Numbered from the stretch's first letter, positions 45,040-54,511 are shown. The stretch: 64,000 bases of DNA from Polyangia bacterium (GCA_030427835.1 JAUICN010000004.1:62001-126000); one strand, 5' to 3'. The notes: generated from the letters alone by a model not told the origin. Numbers and translations are program-made.

Positions 45040-45654
45040 CTACTCACCGGTTCGGGGAGCGATCACCTCATCGATGATGCCGTATTCCTTGGCTTCCTCT
45101 GCAGAAAGGAACCGATCCCGTTCCGTGTCTTCCTTGATGCGCTCCTGATCCCGCCCGGTGTGATGGCTCATGATCTGGTTCATACGTTCGCGGATGCCAA
45201 GGATCTCCTTGGCGTGGATTTCGATGTCGGTGGCCTGGCCCCGGTAGCCTGCCAGGGGTTGGTGAATCATCACGCGGGCGTTGGGCAGGGCCCTCCGGGA
45301 TCCTGCAGCCCCAGCAGCGAGCAGCCATGCGCCCATGGAGGCAGCCTGACCCAAGCACACGGTGGCCACCGGGCAGCGTACGTATTGCATGGTGTCGTAG
45401 ATCGCCATGCCAGCAGTGATCACGCCGCCGGGGCTATTGATGTACAGGGTGATTTCCTTTTCCGGGTCCTCACTCTCAAGGTAAAGCATTTGCGCGATGA
45501 TGATGTTGGCCACGTCGTCGTTCACGTCCGTGCCCAGGAACACAATGCGGTCCTTCAGCAACCGGCTGTAGATGTCCCAGCTCCGCTCACCCCGATGGGT
45601 GGTCTCCACAACCTGGGGGTAGGGAATAAACGCCTTGGGTGTCGATGAATCCAT
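45040..45654 (-). CDS. clpP: ATP-dependent Clp protease proteolytic subunit ClpP
   Basis: This is a 204-residue serine protease forming the tetradecameric chamber served by ClpX. The catalytic triad is S106 (GQAASMGAW), H131 (ARVMIHQPL) and D180 (DTERDRF). [22 protein letters not shown] is typical. Two extra small residues in [14 protein letters not shown] are ordinary for the family. The start ATG 45654 follows trigger factor by 86 bp. Confidence 0.97.
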   Translation of the reverse strand: MDSSTPKAFIPYPQVVETTHRGERSWDIYSRLLKDRIVFLGTDVNDDVANIIIAQMLYLESEDPEKEITLYINSPGGVITAGMAIYDTMQYVRCPVATVCLGQAASMGAWLLAAGAAGSRRALPNARVMIHQPLAGYRGQATDIEIHAKEILGIRERMNQIMSHHTGRDQERIKEDTERDRFLSAEEAKEYGIIDEVIAPRTGE

Positions 45655-45688
45655 GTCTGCTCCTTCTCAAGTGACAGCAAAATCTACC

Positions 45689-45704
45689 CCAGGTTCTAAC
45701 CTGG
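45689..45704 (-). terminator. Small hairpin between tig and clpP
   Basis: CCAGGTT-CT-AACCTGG is a near-perfect dyad. On the minus strand a short TTTT occurs a few bases beyond, so it may attenuate transcription from tig into clpP. Confidence 0.35.
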
Positions 45705-45740
45705 ACGGCCCCGCTTGTCTGCTTCTTCCTCAGCCGTGGC

Positions 45741-47018
45741 CTACTCGGTGACTTCTTCTTCGGTAATGGTGGCCTGCTCCATGAGGTACTCCATCAGACG
45801 TTCTTCCATGATTTCAGAACGAAGGTGTTCCATGCGTTCGCCCTGGAACTCAACGCGCACCTTGGCCACGTGCTTTCCGGTCTCCTCGGCAATCTTCTGA
45901 AATTTGGCTTCGATGGCCGCCTCGTCCACACCCAGGTTTTGGTCTTCCGCAATCTTTCCAAGCAGGAGCGCCGCTTGCACCTTGCGCTTGGCGCGCTTGT
46001 CTAGATCTGCCTGGATCTCCTCGGTGAGTTCGCTTGCCCCGCCCTGCATGCGTTGGAACATCATCCATTGCTGAATGCTGCGGCCGATTTCCTCAGAGAT
46101 CATGCTGTCGGGTAGGGGGATCTCATTGGTCTCCACCAACCGGTCGATGACCGCTTCCTTCACCTCGGCCTCGGCCTGATCCTTGCGCAGTTTCTCAAGC
46201 TTGGTGCGAATATCCAGGCGCAGTTCCAGGAGCGTCTGAAATTCCCCCACGTCCCGGGCAAACTCGTCGTCCTCCTCGGCAAGCAACAGTTCCTGTAGCG
46301 CCTTGACCTCCAAATGGAACTCCGCGGTCTTGCCCTTCAGGTTCGGGGGGCCGTCCTCGTCAAAATCCACGGAAATGGTTTTCTTCTCACCCGGTGACAT
46401 GCCGGTGAGGGCCTGTTCCACATCTTCGATGAGGGTGCCTGCACCCAGCACCACCAAGCGATCCTCGGAGCCCAGTTCGGCCTGCTCCTCGCCGTCCACA
46501 TGGACCGTGTAGGCCAACGTGAGTTGGTCATTGTCCTTGGCGGGGCGTATGGGATCCGGGGTTTGCATGTCGGCGTTTTCGCGACGCAGGCGATCCACCT
46601 CCCGTTGCACATCCTTGTCGGTCACGGCCACAAGCTTGCGTGTGACCTTGAGTTGGGTGGTGTCCACCTTGTCGATGGCGGGGCGCACTTCCACCTTGGC
46701 CTTGAAGGCAAAGGCTTCGCCCTCCTTGACCGCTTGGACTTCCACCTGGGGTTGGGCCACAAGCTTCAGCTCGTGCTCCTTGCAGGCGCGGGCGAGGTTT
46801 GCGTCCACCAGTTTCATGGCCACGTCGTCTTTTACCTTGCGACCGTAGAGCTTGCGCACGACGCTCGCGGGAACCTTGCCCGGGCGAAAACCCTTGACCT
46901 TGGCGTGACGGGTAAGCTCCCGAAACGAAGTTTCCAAATGCTTGGTCACGTCCTCTACGGGGACGGTGACCGAAAGTTCCACCAGGGTGGGGCCCAACTC
47001 TTGTACCGATGATTCCAT
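45741..47018 (-). CDS. tig: Trigger factor
   Basis: Trigger factor is the ribosome-bound chaperone and peptidyl-prolyl isomerase that meets nascent chains. The ribosome-binding tip is GFRPGKVP (about 43-50). A central FKBP-like PPIase segment (LTLAYTVHVDGEEQAELGSEDRLVVLGAGTLIEDVEQALTGMSPGE, cited in parts) is followed by a long helical C-terminal domain with acidic end EEEVTE. The 425 residues are normal. It heads the tig-clpP-clpX-lon cluster; its leader contains a TGCTAGGCC sequence (minus strand near 47045-47053) similar to the TGCTAGGGT box at tRNA-Val. Confidence 0.96.
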   Translation of the reverse strand: MESSVQELGPTLVELSVTVPVEDVTKHLETSFRELTRHAKVKGFRPGKVPASVVRKLYGRKVKDDVAMKLVDANLARACKEHELKLVAQPQVEVQAVKEGEAFAFKAKVEVRPAIDKVDTTQLKVTRKLVAVTDKDVQREVDRLRRENADMQTPDPIRPAKDNDQLTLAYTVHVDGEEQAELGSEDRLVVLGAGTLIEDVEQALTGMSPGEKKTISVDFDEDGPPNLKGKTAEFHLEVKALQELLLAEEDDEFARDVGEFQTLLELRLDIRTKLEKLRKDQAEAEVKEAVIDRLVETNEIPLPDSMISEEIGRSIQQWMMFQRMQGGASELTEEIQADLDKRAKRKVQAALLLGKIAEDQNLGVDEAAIEAKFQKIAEETGKHVAKVRVEFQGERMEHLRSEIMEERLMEYLMEQATITEEEVTE

Positions 47019-47133
47019 GGACGATGCCTACTTTCAGTGGGCCGGGCCTAGCAGGTTGCCACCTGTATTGCCATGGGATTGGACATCCTGTCCCCCAAGT
47101 GGCCCCAAGCGGGGTGCAATGCCAGGGCGACGT

Positions 47134-48573
47134 TTACGGTTCCTGTTGTGGGTCAGGGTGTTGCCCATGTTCAATGCAGTGCAGGAGATTGGCGTCGTAG
47201 TTGGGTTTTCCGGAGAGTGACTTGCCATGGTGGGCCCACCATGCCGCCATGTCCTGGTTCAACTGGGTTTTCTGGGCCGATGTCCACGGCGGGCCCATGA
47301 TCAAGGCCAGCATGTGTTCCTTGCGCCAGATCCATCGGTTCGATCGACCCTGGGCGAGGATTTGAGCTTCAGCACGGGTCGCCGCCGGGGCATCCTCAAG
47401 CGCCACCACCCACACCACGACAGTTTCGCCACCCGGCAGCTGCCACATGCCAAGTTGGTCGCCAACCCAGGGGCGCGCCGCTTCCCAGTCCACACCCCCC
47501 TCGGAGGTCTGCCCCAGGAACACCGCCCACTCCAATTCGCCTAGGGTGTCCTCATGCACCGGTGTATGCTCGGCGAGCACGGAGAGATCGGGCAACGGAA
47601 CCTGGCGAGGCGCGAGGGCACCCAAGTACTTGTCCGGATGGAGCACCTGTGCCGTGGACTCCGGTGGGCACAGGAAGGCCCGATTCACCAGCGACTGCCC
47701 GCCCACCCCTTGCAGATGGGCCACGAACTTGAGCCCGTCGATGTAGGCCGAGACCAGGGGCACCCGTACAATGGCGGGGGTTCCGGTCAGCTCCACCGAG
47801 GAGGCCGCAAAGGTGGAGACCCCGTGGCTGTCCCAGCGCTCCAGTTGTTTCACCAAACGCTCCATGGACATGCCCGTTCCCCGGAGGGAAAGAGCGACGG
47901 TCGCCCAGGTGGCGTCGCCCTCCACCAACATGCGCACCCCGGTCTGGGCGTCACTGGTCAGGGGATCGGGTTCCATGAGGGTTCCCAGGCCGTAGTGTTG
48001 ATCCTGCAGTGCATGCACCAACTCGTGCACCAGCGTCATCTCTGCCATGCCATGGGCCGCGTCGGCCACATCGGTGTGGTGGGTCCGGTGAAGGGCATCC
48101 GCCAGATCCTGGCGCACCACCAGTCGTTTCGTGTCCGGCGCGTAGTAGCCCACCACCTGTTCAGAAAAAAGGGCCGAGAAGGTGGCCTCAAAATCAAAGT
48201 CCAGGGCAAGCAACCCCATGGTCTGGTAGAGCTGTTGGGAACGCCCCACCTCCTCCTTGGCCATCTCCTCCACCAAACGCGCCGCGATGGTCGCGGGGGA
48301 CAACAGTTCCACCGAGACCTTCTCGGTGAACTGCAGTTCTCGCACGTGGGCCGCCCGGTGGCGGTAGGTATCCACCCAGCCCCAGGCCCCCTCCGTGAAG
48401 TCCTGCTCGGGCTCCTGGGGATCAGCCGGGTTTCCAGCAGTTTTTGGGTCGCCGATCGCCTGCCCCCCGATCTCCCGGCCTCCGAACGATTGCCTGGACG
48501 CGCCACCACAACCCAACGTGGCCCCCGTTGCGAGCCACAGGGTCAGGGCGATTCTCCACGACGGTAGGGTCAC
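47134..48573 (-). CDS. Predicted zinc metallopeptidase lipoprotein
   Basis: This 479-residue exported protein has a signal ending TLGCGG (lipobox-like Cys). The metal-binding HELVHALQDQHY (HExxH) lies in the middle, with MVEGDATWATVALS some 35 residues later, a plausible third ligand (E) as in gluzincins. The upstream part is helical; the C-terminal half is mixed. The true start is probably GTG 48573, whose GTGA overlaps the RNase J-like stop, rather than a TTG at 48600. Substrates are unknown. Such proteins can tailor surface or secreted proteins. Confidence 0.75.
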   Translation of the reverse strand: MTLPSWRIALTLWLATGATLGCGGASRQSFGGREIGGQAIGDPKTAGNPADPQEPEQDFTEGAWGWVDTYRHRAAHVRELQFTEKVSVELLSPATIAARLVEEMAKEEVGRSQQLYQTMGLLALDFDFEATFSALFSEQVVGYYAPDTKRLVVRQDLADALHRTHHTDVADAAHGMAEMTLVHELVHALQDQHYGLGTLMEPDPLTSDAQTGVRMLVEGDATWATVALSLRGTGMSMERLVKQLERWDSHGVSTFAASSVELTGTPAIVRVPLVSAYIDGLKFVAHLQGVGGQSLVNRAFLCPPESTAQVLHPDKYLGALAPRQVPLPDLSVLAEHTPVHEDTLGELEWAVFLGQTSEGGVDWEAARPWVGDQLGMWQLPGGETVVVWVVALEDAPAATRAEAQILAQGRSNRWIWRKEHMLALIMGPPWTSAQKTQLNQDMAAWWAHHGKSLSGKPNYDANLLHCIEHGQHPDPQQEP

Positions 48574-49931
48574 GGGTGGGGCGTTCCTTGCGGGCAACAA
48601 ACGGGTGGAAATGGAGGTTGAACAGCAACGGGCACGGGGCCCCGTGGGGTGAAGGCCATGGGCGCGCCAGTGTACACCCGATGGACTGCAGGCACCCCAT
48701 CGGATTCGAGCCCCCTACCGGTTTCCGCAAGGGCAGCGTGGGCCTCCAGGTGGGCGCCTGTTCCGTGCACGGCGATGAAATGGGCGGGGGCCACATCGCG
48801 GATCATGGCGCGCTGGGCCCTGGGGTAGGCGTGGCCACTGGTGTGCACAGCGTGACCCGTGACCTCTGAAAACAGGGTGACGCCCCGTTCCTCAAAGCTT
48901 TGCCACATGGCCTGCACAGCGGGCTCGTAGCCAGGAATCACCCGGGCAGAATAGATGAATCCATCCCCCTCTTTCGGAACATAGTGGGGGTGGTCCCCAA
49001 GGCCCAGGCGCCTGCAGTTGCCCTCCACGTCTCCCTGACTGCCCGAGGCCACAATCCAGAGCCGGTGAGGTGGCATGTGCCGCGCCGAGGCCTGTTGAAG
49101 GCAGGTCCGAAAGCGGCCCGGAAGGTGCCCCTGTTCCAGGGCAAGTGTCACCTGCTCGCGCAGGGATCTTCCGAGCAGAAACACCCGTCGTCCCAGCCGT
49201 TCAGCGATCTCAAGCATCCCGCGAATGCGCTCCACATGGGATGCAAACGTGGTGGCCAGCACCGCACCCTGCACGGTTTCAGCAGCCCGGCCCATGTGTG
49301 CCAGGACCTGGGCCTCGGTCATGCGATCGTCTTGCCGGGTGGCGTTCGTGGAGTCGCTCAACAGGTAGTCGGTAGGTTTGCGAAGCACCGCCTGCCAGGT
49401 TTCCTGTTGGTGGTCGTGCCCGCTAAAATCACCCGTGTGCACGATGCGCATTGCCCCCGCTTCCATCAGCAGCGCATGGGCCCCGGGAATGGAGTGCTCC
49501 ACGGGCAGTGCGGTGAACGCAAGCCGATCCACCACCCAACGATCCCCGGGCGCCACGATCTTCCAGGAGCGGTGTTTCACCCCGCGCTGCTCACACAGAC
49601 GCCGTGTGAGGGTCAGCGTCCACCGGCTGCCGTAGACCGTGGGCCCAGGGGCGTCCACATCGCCCGAGGTCCGCTCCCCCTGGCCTGTGGGGGACAGTCG
49701 ATCCAGTAGGTCCGCCACTCCCCCAATATGATCCCGGTGGCCGTGGGTGAGCACAATCCCGCGGAGCTGGCCGCCCAGGGAGCACAGCCAGGATAGAATG
49801 GGTTCCGGTACCTGGGGCCTGGAATCCCCGCTCGAAAAACGGGCCCCCAGATCCACCAGTACCCAGCTCCCCCCCTGACCGATGGCAAAGCTGTGCATGC
49901 CCATTTCGCCTAGGCCCTGAAGCGGCACCAT
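48570..49931 (-). CDS. Ribonuclease J-like metallo-beta-lactamase nuclease
   Basis: This is a beta-CASP/metallo-beta-lactamase-fold protein of 453 residues. The metal site is THGHRDHIGG (HxHxDH), with further ligands in VEHSIPGAH and VHTGDFSGHDH. SDSTNATR and GHAYPRAQRAMIRDVAPAHFIAVHG are RNase J features. It lacks the full C-terminal domain of B. subtilis RNase J1/J2, so it is somewhat short. ATG 49931 gives MVPLQGLGEMGMH, close to the family start, with AGGA upstream; 49952 is an alternative. It likely acts in 5'-end RNA processing or decay; its coupling to a peptidase gene is unusual. Confidence 0.8.
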   Translation of the reverse strand: MVPLQGLGEMGMHSFAIGQGGSWVLVDLGARFSSGDSRPQVPEPILSWLCSLGGQLRGIVLTHGHRDHIGGVADLLDRLSPTGQGERTSGDVDAPGPTVYGSRWTLTLTRRLCEQRGVKHRSWKIVAPGDRWVVDRLAFTALPVEHSIPGAHALLMEAGAMRIVHTGDFSGHDHQQETWQAVLRKPTDYLLSDSTNATRQDDRMTEAQVLAHMGRAAETVQGAVLATTFASHVERIRGMLEIAERLGRRVFLLGRSLREQVTLALEQGHLPGRFRTCLQQASARHMPPHRLWIVASGSQGDVEGNCRRLGLGDHPHYVPKEGDGFIYSARVIPGYEPAVQAMWQSFEERGVTLFSEVTGHAVHTSGHAYPRAQRAMIRDVAPAHFIAVHGTGAHLEAHAALAETGRGLESDGVPAVHRVYTGAPMAFTPRGPVPVAVQPPFPPVCCPQGTPHP

Positions 49932-50083
49932 GATCGGATCCTGGGACGGCATGGAGGCCAATATGACACCGATCGCCCAGGGCACCCGGAGTAACCCCCC
50001 TCCGAAGCCCACGGGGGTCTTCCCCACGGCTGCCAGAGGGAACCATTGCCGTGGTTTGCGCCCCCTGCTACGTGGCTTGCAGC

Positions 50084-52300
50084 ATGGCGACTCCATTTCA
50101 ATACCTGCGGCTTTTGGCTCCCCTTTCCGTTCGCAACCTAGGGCAAGGGAATCTGCCGCGCAGGGTTCTACCGCGCAGGGTTCTACCGCGCAGGGTTCTA
50201 CCGCGCAGGGTTCTACCGCGCAGGGTTCTACCGCGCAGGGTAGGGTGGTGCTCCCTGCTCATGGCGGTGGCCTACCTGGGAACCCCACCCATGCCCGCCC
50301 AGGCACAAACCGGGGCCGCTCCCAATCCATCCTCCCCCGGCGAGTCCGACGCAAATGGCCGGTCCGTTACGACCGATCCCAATACAAACGACACAGAAAC
50401 GACAGACACAGATACGGCCGGTACCCATGAGACAGGCACAGGCCTGGAAAACGGGGAAGAGACGGAAGAGGGCGCGCAGCTTCGGGCCCCGTCCATGGAG
50501 GAACTCTGGATCGACAGCAATCTAGGTGAACAGGGTTCGGCGGATCAGGACCTGGCGGCCTCCATTGCACTGGAGCCCATGGAGGAAATCGAACCCATTG
50601 AACCAGGAGGTGCAGACGCGGCCCTGGACGCCATGACCGCGGGCGAAGCTCCCCAGGGATGGGTGGAACCCCGGGCTGTGGTGGACCTGGACGGATATTT
50701 CCGAGTCCGGGGCGAACTGTGGGATCGATTCTGGCTGGGCAGGGAACCCGTACCGCCGGCCACCACCGATGCGCCCTTCGATCGTTTTCGCCCCCTCGCC
50801 CGCGGAACCACCCCCCAGGGCGGCTGTGGTGAAGACGGCGATGTGAACTCCACCAATGCCTGTGGGGGCAACACCCAGCGCTTCGCCAACATGCGACTGC
50901 GCTTGGCGCCCACCCTCACCGTGAGTGACGACGTGCGGGTCCATATGATGGTGGATGTCTTTGACAACATGGTGCTCGGCTCCACACCGGACGGCCTGGC
51001 CTATGGGTTCGGCAGCGACGGCATCGAGCAGGTCACGGGTACGGGCCGTTCCCCCATTGACTCCCTGAGTTTTTCACAGGCACCCGCAGGAGCCTACCGC
51101 AACTCACTTCAGGACAGCGTGCGGGTGCGCCGTGCCTGGGCGGAGGTCACCAACCGGGGCCTGGGGCAATTGCAGTTTGGTCGCATGGGGTTCCACTGGG
51201 GCCTGGGCATGTTTGCCAACGGCGGCGAAGGGCTGGATGCGGACTACCAGACCGACGTGGATCGTATTTTGGGCGTGACCAAGCTTGCCAACCTTTACTG
51301 GTTTGCGGCCTATGACTTTGCTTCCGAGGGCTTCATTCAACAGAACCTCAACGACCCCCAGGCCTTTCCCGTGGATGCCGGCCAGCGGGATGACGTGAAC
51401 CAGTTCACCCTTGCGGTGGCCAAGCAAACGGACCCCGAAACCGAAGAGGCCACCCTGGAGGACGGGGGCTGGGTTCTGGATGGCGGGCTGCTGTTGCTAC
51501 TTCGCAATCAGTTGCTTACGGCCCAGGGTGTGACCGACCCCACCGGTAGCAATGCCGATGCCGCGGCCGAGTTGATTCGACGGGATGCCAAGCTTTACGT
51601 GCCGGACCTGTGGTTTCGTGCCTTGCACGGAAACCTTCGCATTGAGTTTGAGGCCGCACTGTTGATGGGAAGCATTGAGAACACCTCCAATGATGCCTTC
51701 GCCGAAGACGAGTGGACCGTGCGCCAGTTCGGTGCGGCCCTGGAGACAGAATACCGGCTTGCGGACAACAAACTGAGCCTGGGTTTTCACACCGGTTACG
51801 CCACCGGTGACCCGGATGTGGAAGGCCTCGTGAACCCATCCGGGCTCGCAAGCCAGGTCGATGACACCCGGCTCTCCACATTTCGATTCCACCCCAACTA
51901 CCGCATCGACCTCATCCTGTGGCGCAACATCATGCAGCAGATTTCAGGTGCCTATTATTTCAAGCCCAGCATCAGTTACGACTTCCTGAAGAGTGACTTC
52001 GGCCAATTGTTTGGAGTGCGCACCGACATCATCTACAGCCGTGCTTCCTCCCCGGTGCAAACCTGGGGCAACGACCCCAACCTTGGCCTTGAGCTCAACG
52101 CCACCCTCTACTACCGCAGCGAAGACGGCCCCGAACTGGAAGACGGCTTCCACGCCATGCTCCAGTACGGCGTACTCTTCCCCATGAAGGGCCTGGGCTA
52201 CCTAGAAGACGACAACGGCGTCGGAGAATTCCCCGACGGAAACAATCCCGATTTAAGCAACGCCCAAATCCTACGCCTAGTCATGGGCGTCCAGTTCTAG
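50084..52300 (+). CDS. Large outer-membrane beta-barrel protein with repetitive signal region
   Basis: This is a 738-residue protein from ATG 50084. The first 45 residues contain (LPRRV)x6, so the signal-peptide n-region is very long and strongly basic. A hydrophobic core WCSLLMAVAYLGTP and AQAQ cleavage site follow. An acidic Thr/Glu-rich linker precedes a large domain with alternating beta strands (LGQLQFGRMGFHWGLGMFANGGEG; AALETEYRLADNKLSLGFHTGYATGD), ending ILRLVMGVQF with terminal Phe. This fits an outer-membrane barrel, possibly an alginate-export- or porin-like channel. The stop is followed by hairpin elements. No family is firmly recognised. Confidence 0.75.
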   Translation: MATPFQYLRLLAPLSVRNLGQGNLPRRVLPRRVLPRRVLPRRVLPRRVLPRRVGWCSLLMAVAYLGTPPMPAQAQTGAAPNPSSPGESDANGRSVTTDPNTNDTETTDTDTAGTHETGTGLENGEETEEGAQLRAPSMEELWIDSNLGEQGSADQDLAASIALEPMEEIEPIEPGGADAALDAMTAGEAPQGWVEPRAVVDLDGYFRVRGELWDRFWLGREPVPPATTDAPFDRFRPLARGTTPQGGCGEDGDVNSTNACGGNTQRFANMRLRLAPTLTVSDDVRVHMMVDVFDNMVLGSTPDGLAYGFGSDGIEQVTGTGRSPIDSLSFSQAPAGAYRNSLQDSVRVRRAWAEVTNRGLGQLQFGRMGFHWGLGMFANGGEGLDADYQTDVDRILGVTKLANLYWFAAYDFASEGFIQQNLNDPQAFPVDAGQRDDVNQFTLAVAKQTDPETEEATLEDGGWVLDGGLLLLLRNQLLTAQGVTDPTGSNADAAAELIRRDAKLYVPDLWFRALHGNLRIEFEAALLMGSIENTSNDAFAEDEWTVRQFGAALETEYRLADNKLSLGFHTGYATGDPDVEGLVNPSGLASQVDDTRLSTFRFHPNYRIDLILWRNIMQQISGAYYFKPSISYDFLKSDFGQLFGVRTDIIYSRASSPVQTWGNDPNLGLELNATLYYRSEDGPELEDGFHAMLQYGVLFPMKGLGYLEDDNGVGEFPDGNNPDLSNAQILRLVMGVQF
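50153..50242 (+). repeat. In-frame tandem repeat, 15 bp x 6, in the signal-peptide region
   Basis: Units of CTRCCGCGCAGGGTT start at 50153, 50168, 50183, 50198, 50213 and 50228, the last slightly diverged. Each encodes LPRRV. Copies 2-5 are identical, indicating recent slippage. Confidence 0.97.
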
Positions 52301-52346
52301 AGCGGCAGCGCCCACGGTGACCGCAGGGAACCGCCCGGTGGGAGGT

Positions 52347-52401
52347 AGGAGTCGGTGGCTTTGCCGCCGCGACGTGGGGACCTCGGAAGGTCCCCGATAA
52401 A
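52347..52401. repeat. Two-hairpin intergenic element, copy 1 (family A)
   Basis: After AGGA, GTCG (52351-52354) pairs with CGAC (52370-52373) and GTGGC (52355-52359) with GCCGC (52363-52367), loop TTT, leaving a 2-nt bulge. A second stem GGGGACCT/AGGTCCCC (52376-52395) closes a CGGA loop; then GATAAA. Copy 2 at 60387-60443 keeps both stems through paired changes. It is between convergent genes. Confidence 0.85.
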
Positions 52402-52417
52402 CAACCTACGGGTCCAC

Positions 52418-52447
52418 CGGGCCTGGCCCGCCCTGGGGCCAGGCCCG
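52418..52447. terminator. 12-bp GC-rich hairpin between convergent genes
   Basis: CGGGCCTGGCCC (52418-52429) and GGGCCAGGCCCG (52436-52447) pair perfectly with a 6-nt loop. There is no T-tract. It lies between the convergent porin and metallopeptidase genes and may stop or stabilise both transcripts. Confidence 0.5.
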
Positions 52448-52495
52448 CGTTAGCAATCACCCTGGCCCCCAAGCAAAGCGCCTCCCAGCCGATCA

Positions 52496-52522
52496 GGGTG
52501 CCCGCTAAACGAAGCGGCACCC
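52496..52522 (-). terminator. Hairpin directly after the metallopeptidase stop
   Basis: GGGTGC pairs with GCACCC and CGCT with AGCG around an AAACGA loop, with one bulged C. It lies 2 bp beyond the stop of the minus-strand gene. Its loop edge CCCGCTAAACGAAG resembles the end of the family A element at bamA (CCCGCTAAAAGAAG). Confidence 0.45.
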
Positions 52523-52524
52523 CC

Positions 52525-54483
52525 TCAGGGTGAGGTCCGCAGCAGTCCACCCTTGAGATCCACCGGGTGGTAGCGTCGCACCCGCGCGCACTCCTCCGCA
52601 GTCAACCGCTTGGGCCCGTTCACAAGTCCGGCCGTGCTGTCCGCATCCATGAGCCGCCAGGGCTGATCGGGCCCCATGTTGTCCGGGTGGTAGGGGTGGC
52701 TGAGCAAAATGTGGCCCAGTTCGTGGGCCTGGGTCCAGGCCTGCCGCTGTTGGCGAATGCCCTCACGGCCCATGATCACACTGCGGCTCACCGCAGAGCC
52801 ATCGGTGGACATGAAGGCCTCACCCAAACGGGAGGGCGACGAAAAACGGGGCACCACAAAAATGTCCACGGTGCGGTCGTCCCTGTCCTTCAGCACCTTC
52901 AGAAGTGTTCGCTCCTCCAGCGTTCCCGTACGTGCGGTGGCGTTGTCAAAGTTGTGGAGCCCATCTCCCAGTTCCACTTGCCCGATGTGCACGTGCATGC
53001 GTCCGTCTGTGGAGAGCGGAAGGCTACCCTGGGGCCGCACCTTTGCCACAGGGCCATCCTGTTCGTAGGCCACCAGATCCGCCGACGGGCCGGCCCCGAA
53101 CGATGTGGTGGCGTTTTCGGTGACCCGGGTGCGAAAGCCCGCCGCCTGTAAGGACTGGGCCAAACGCAGGGCCACCGACACGGGCAACTCCCCGGCCCCA
53201 GTGGTGAGAGCGGGCACGGCGACGCCCCCCACCTCCACGCGGATCACGCCGCCCCCCTTGGCGGGCAACCCGTGGCCGTTGGAAAATGAAATCAGGGACG
53301 GCCCGGGAGGATCCTCCACCTTCACTTCCACGTCCTCCGGCGCCCCAAAATGGATGCCGCATTGCAGCCAAATGGTATTGGCGATGTGAACCTGTTCCCG
53401 GGCGATTTGTACCGCCGATCCCTCGTCTCGTCCCACTGCAGGGACCCCGCCCGGCCGATGGCGCAAAATCACAAAACGCAGCGCACCTTCCGCCACGGGA
53501 GTGTGCGCTTCGCCCGTTCCCAGCGCTAGGCCCTGGGAAAAGCTTTGCTCTCCCACCGTGGCGGTTCCTGCCCCGTAGTGAGCCTCAATCCGTTGCCCAA
53601 GGGCGACCCTCAATGTGTGGCCCGTGACCCCCGGGGCTTCCCTATCGATATGGTCGCCCACCAGCCGCACCCAGGACGAACGCAGGGCCTGGTATTTCGG
53701 GGAGTACTGGTGTTCAAGCGAAAGGGAATCACCCACACCGGTACTCTTCATGTGAAGCTTGGGGCGCGATGGCAGGGGCGAGGCACCGAAGCGACCGTCC
53801 TGCACCTGCACCCGCAGATTATGGATGTCCGGTGAAAGGGCGTCGTAGTCGATGCTACGGGGTAGGGTGGCGTTGTTGGTCACCTCCTGGGAGACCCCCG
53901 ATTCACGTAGGGGCCGATTCTGCCCGTTCAAGAATGTAATTCGCACCCCAAACAGGGGGATTTCACGGAGCGGGGAAGGGGGTTGGGTCTCGGCAGACCC
54001 CCCGTGGGGCGTCCCGGTTTCGGGGTTCGTGATTGCCCCAAGCGTCAGGGGCGCGATGGGGCCTAGACTCCCACGGGTCGGGTCATCCACCCCCTGGATC
54101 CACACCGACGTGGGCACGGCCGGTTTCACGGGAATGGAAGCCACCACGGTGCCGAACAGGTAGGGTGCGTTGGCGGTGACCAGCCGGGCGCCGGCACCCA
54201 CGGTGACGCCACAACCCACAGGGCATGTCACCTCGATCCGCGTTAGATCCTCCATGGGGATGGGGCCGGTCTGTTGGCCGTCGGGCACGCCGTCGCCGTC
54301 GTCATCGTCCAGGTCCATCACCACCCCCAGATCCGAATTCCAGGGCAACCGCTCCCCGGAGGGCGCAACGAGAGCCACGGTGGGGCCCATGACGGGATCC
54401 GCCTGAACCGGCGAAAGCACCCCAAACACAACCCACACCCAGAGGGAAAAACGCAGGGTGGGCCGAGTAAGGGAACAGTGCAT
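52525..54483 (-). CDS. Secreted predicted zinc metallopeptidase
   Basis: This is a 652-residue exported protein with signal TLRFSLWVWVVFGVLSPVQA. After beta-rich domains the C-terminus has AHELGHILLSHPYH, an HExxH zinc site, and WRLMD further on as a possible Met-turn. The third His spacing (HELGHILLSH) is one residue shorter than the classical metzincin pattern. The N-terminal part contains DDDDGDGVPDG, a calcium-binding-type acidic repeat. The substrate is unknown. It converges on the outer-membrane barrel gene across a hairpin-rich gap and follows gmk. Confidence 0.72.
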   Translation of the reverse strand: MHCSLTRPTLRFSLWVWVVFGVLSPVQADPVMGPTVALVAPSGERLPWNSDLGVVMDLDDDDGDGVPDGQQTGPIPMEDLTRIEVTCPVGCGVTVGAGARLVTANAPYLFGTVVASIPVKPAVPTSVWIQGVDDPTRGSLGPIAPLTLGAITNPETGTPHGGSAETQPPSPLREIPLFGVRITFLNGQNRPLRESGVSQEVTNNATLPRSIDYDALSPDIHNLRVQVQDGRFGASPLPSRPKLHMKSTGVGDSLSLEHQYSPKYQALRSSWVRLVGDHIDREAPGVTGHTLRVALGQRIEAHYGAGTATVGEQSFSQGLALGTGEAHTPVAEGALRFVILRHRPGGVPAVGRDEGSAVQIAREQVHIANTIWLQCGIHFGAPEDVEVKVEDPPGPSLISFSNGHGLPAKGGGVIRVEVGGVAVPALTTGAGELPVSVALRLAQSLQAAGFRTRVTENATTSFGAGPSADLVAYEQDGPVAKVRPQGSLPLSTDGRMHVHIGQVELGDGLHNFDNATARTGTLEERTLLKVLKDRDDRTVDIFVVPRFSSPSRLGEAFMSTDGSAVSRSVIMGREGIRQQRQAWTQAHELGHILLSHPYHPDNMGPDQPWRLMDADSTAGLVNGPKRLTAEECARVRRYHPVDLKGGLLRTSP

Positions 54484-54511
54484 GGGCCGATCCGATCAAT
54501 TCCGAGGCGGT

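Noticed and set aside
44893-45648. Long plus-strand frame (251 codons) opposite clpP
   Set aside because: It is an antisense shadow of clpP, whose triad and length are fully typical; the frame has no family features.
50153-50242. CRISPR-like array
   Set aside because: The repeats are 15 bp, directly adjacent with no spacers, and in frame inside a gene; no cas genes are present.
50153-50242. Family B element origin of the LPRRV repeat (shared CTGCCGCGCAG)
   Set aside because: The match is limited to 11 bases, and the AT-rich flanks of family B are absent; chance similarity is likely.
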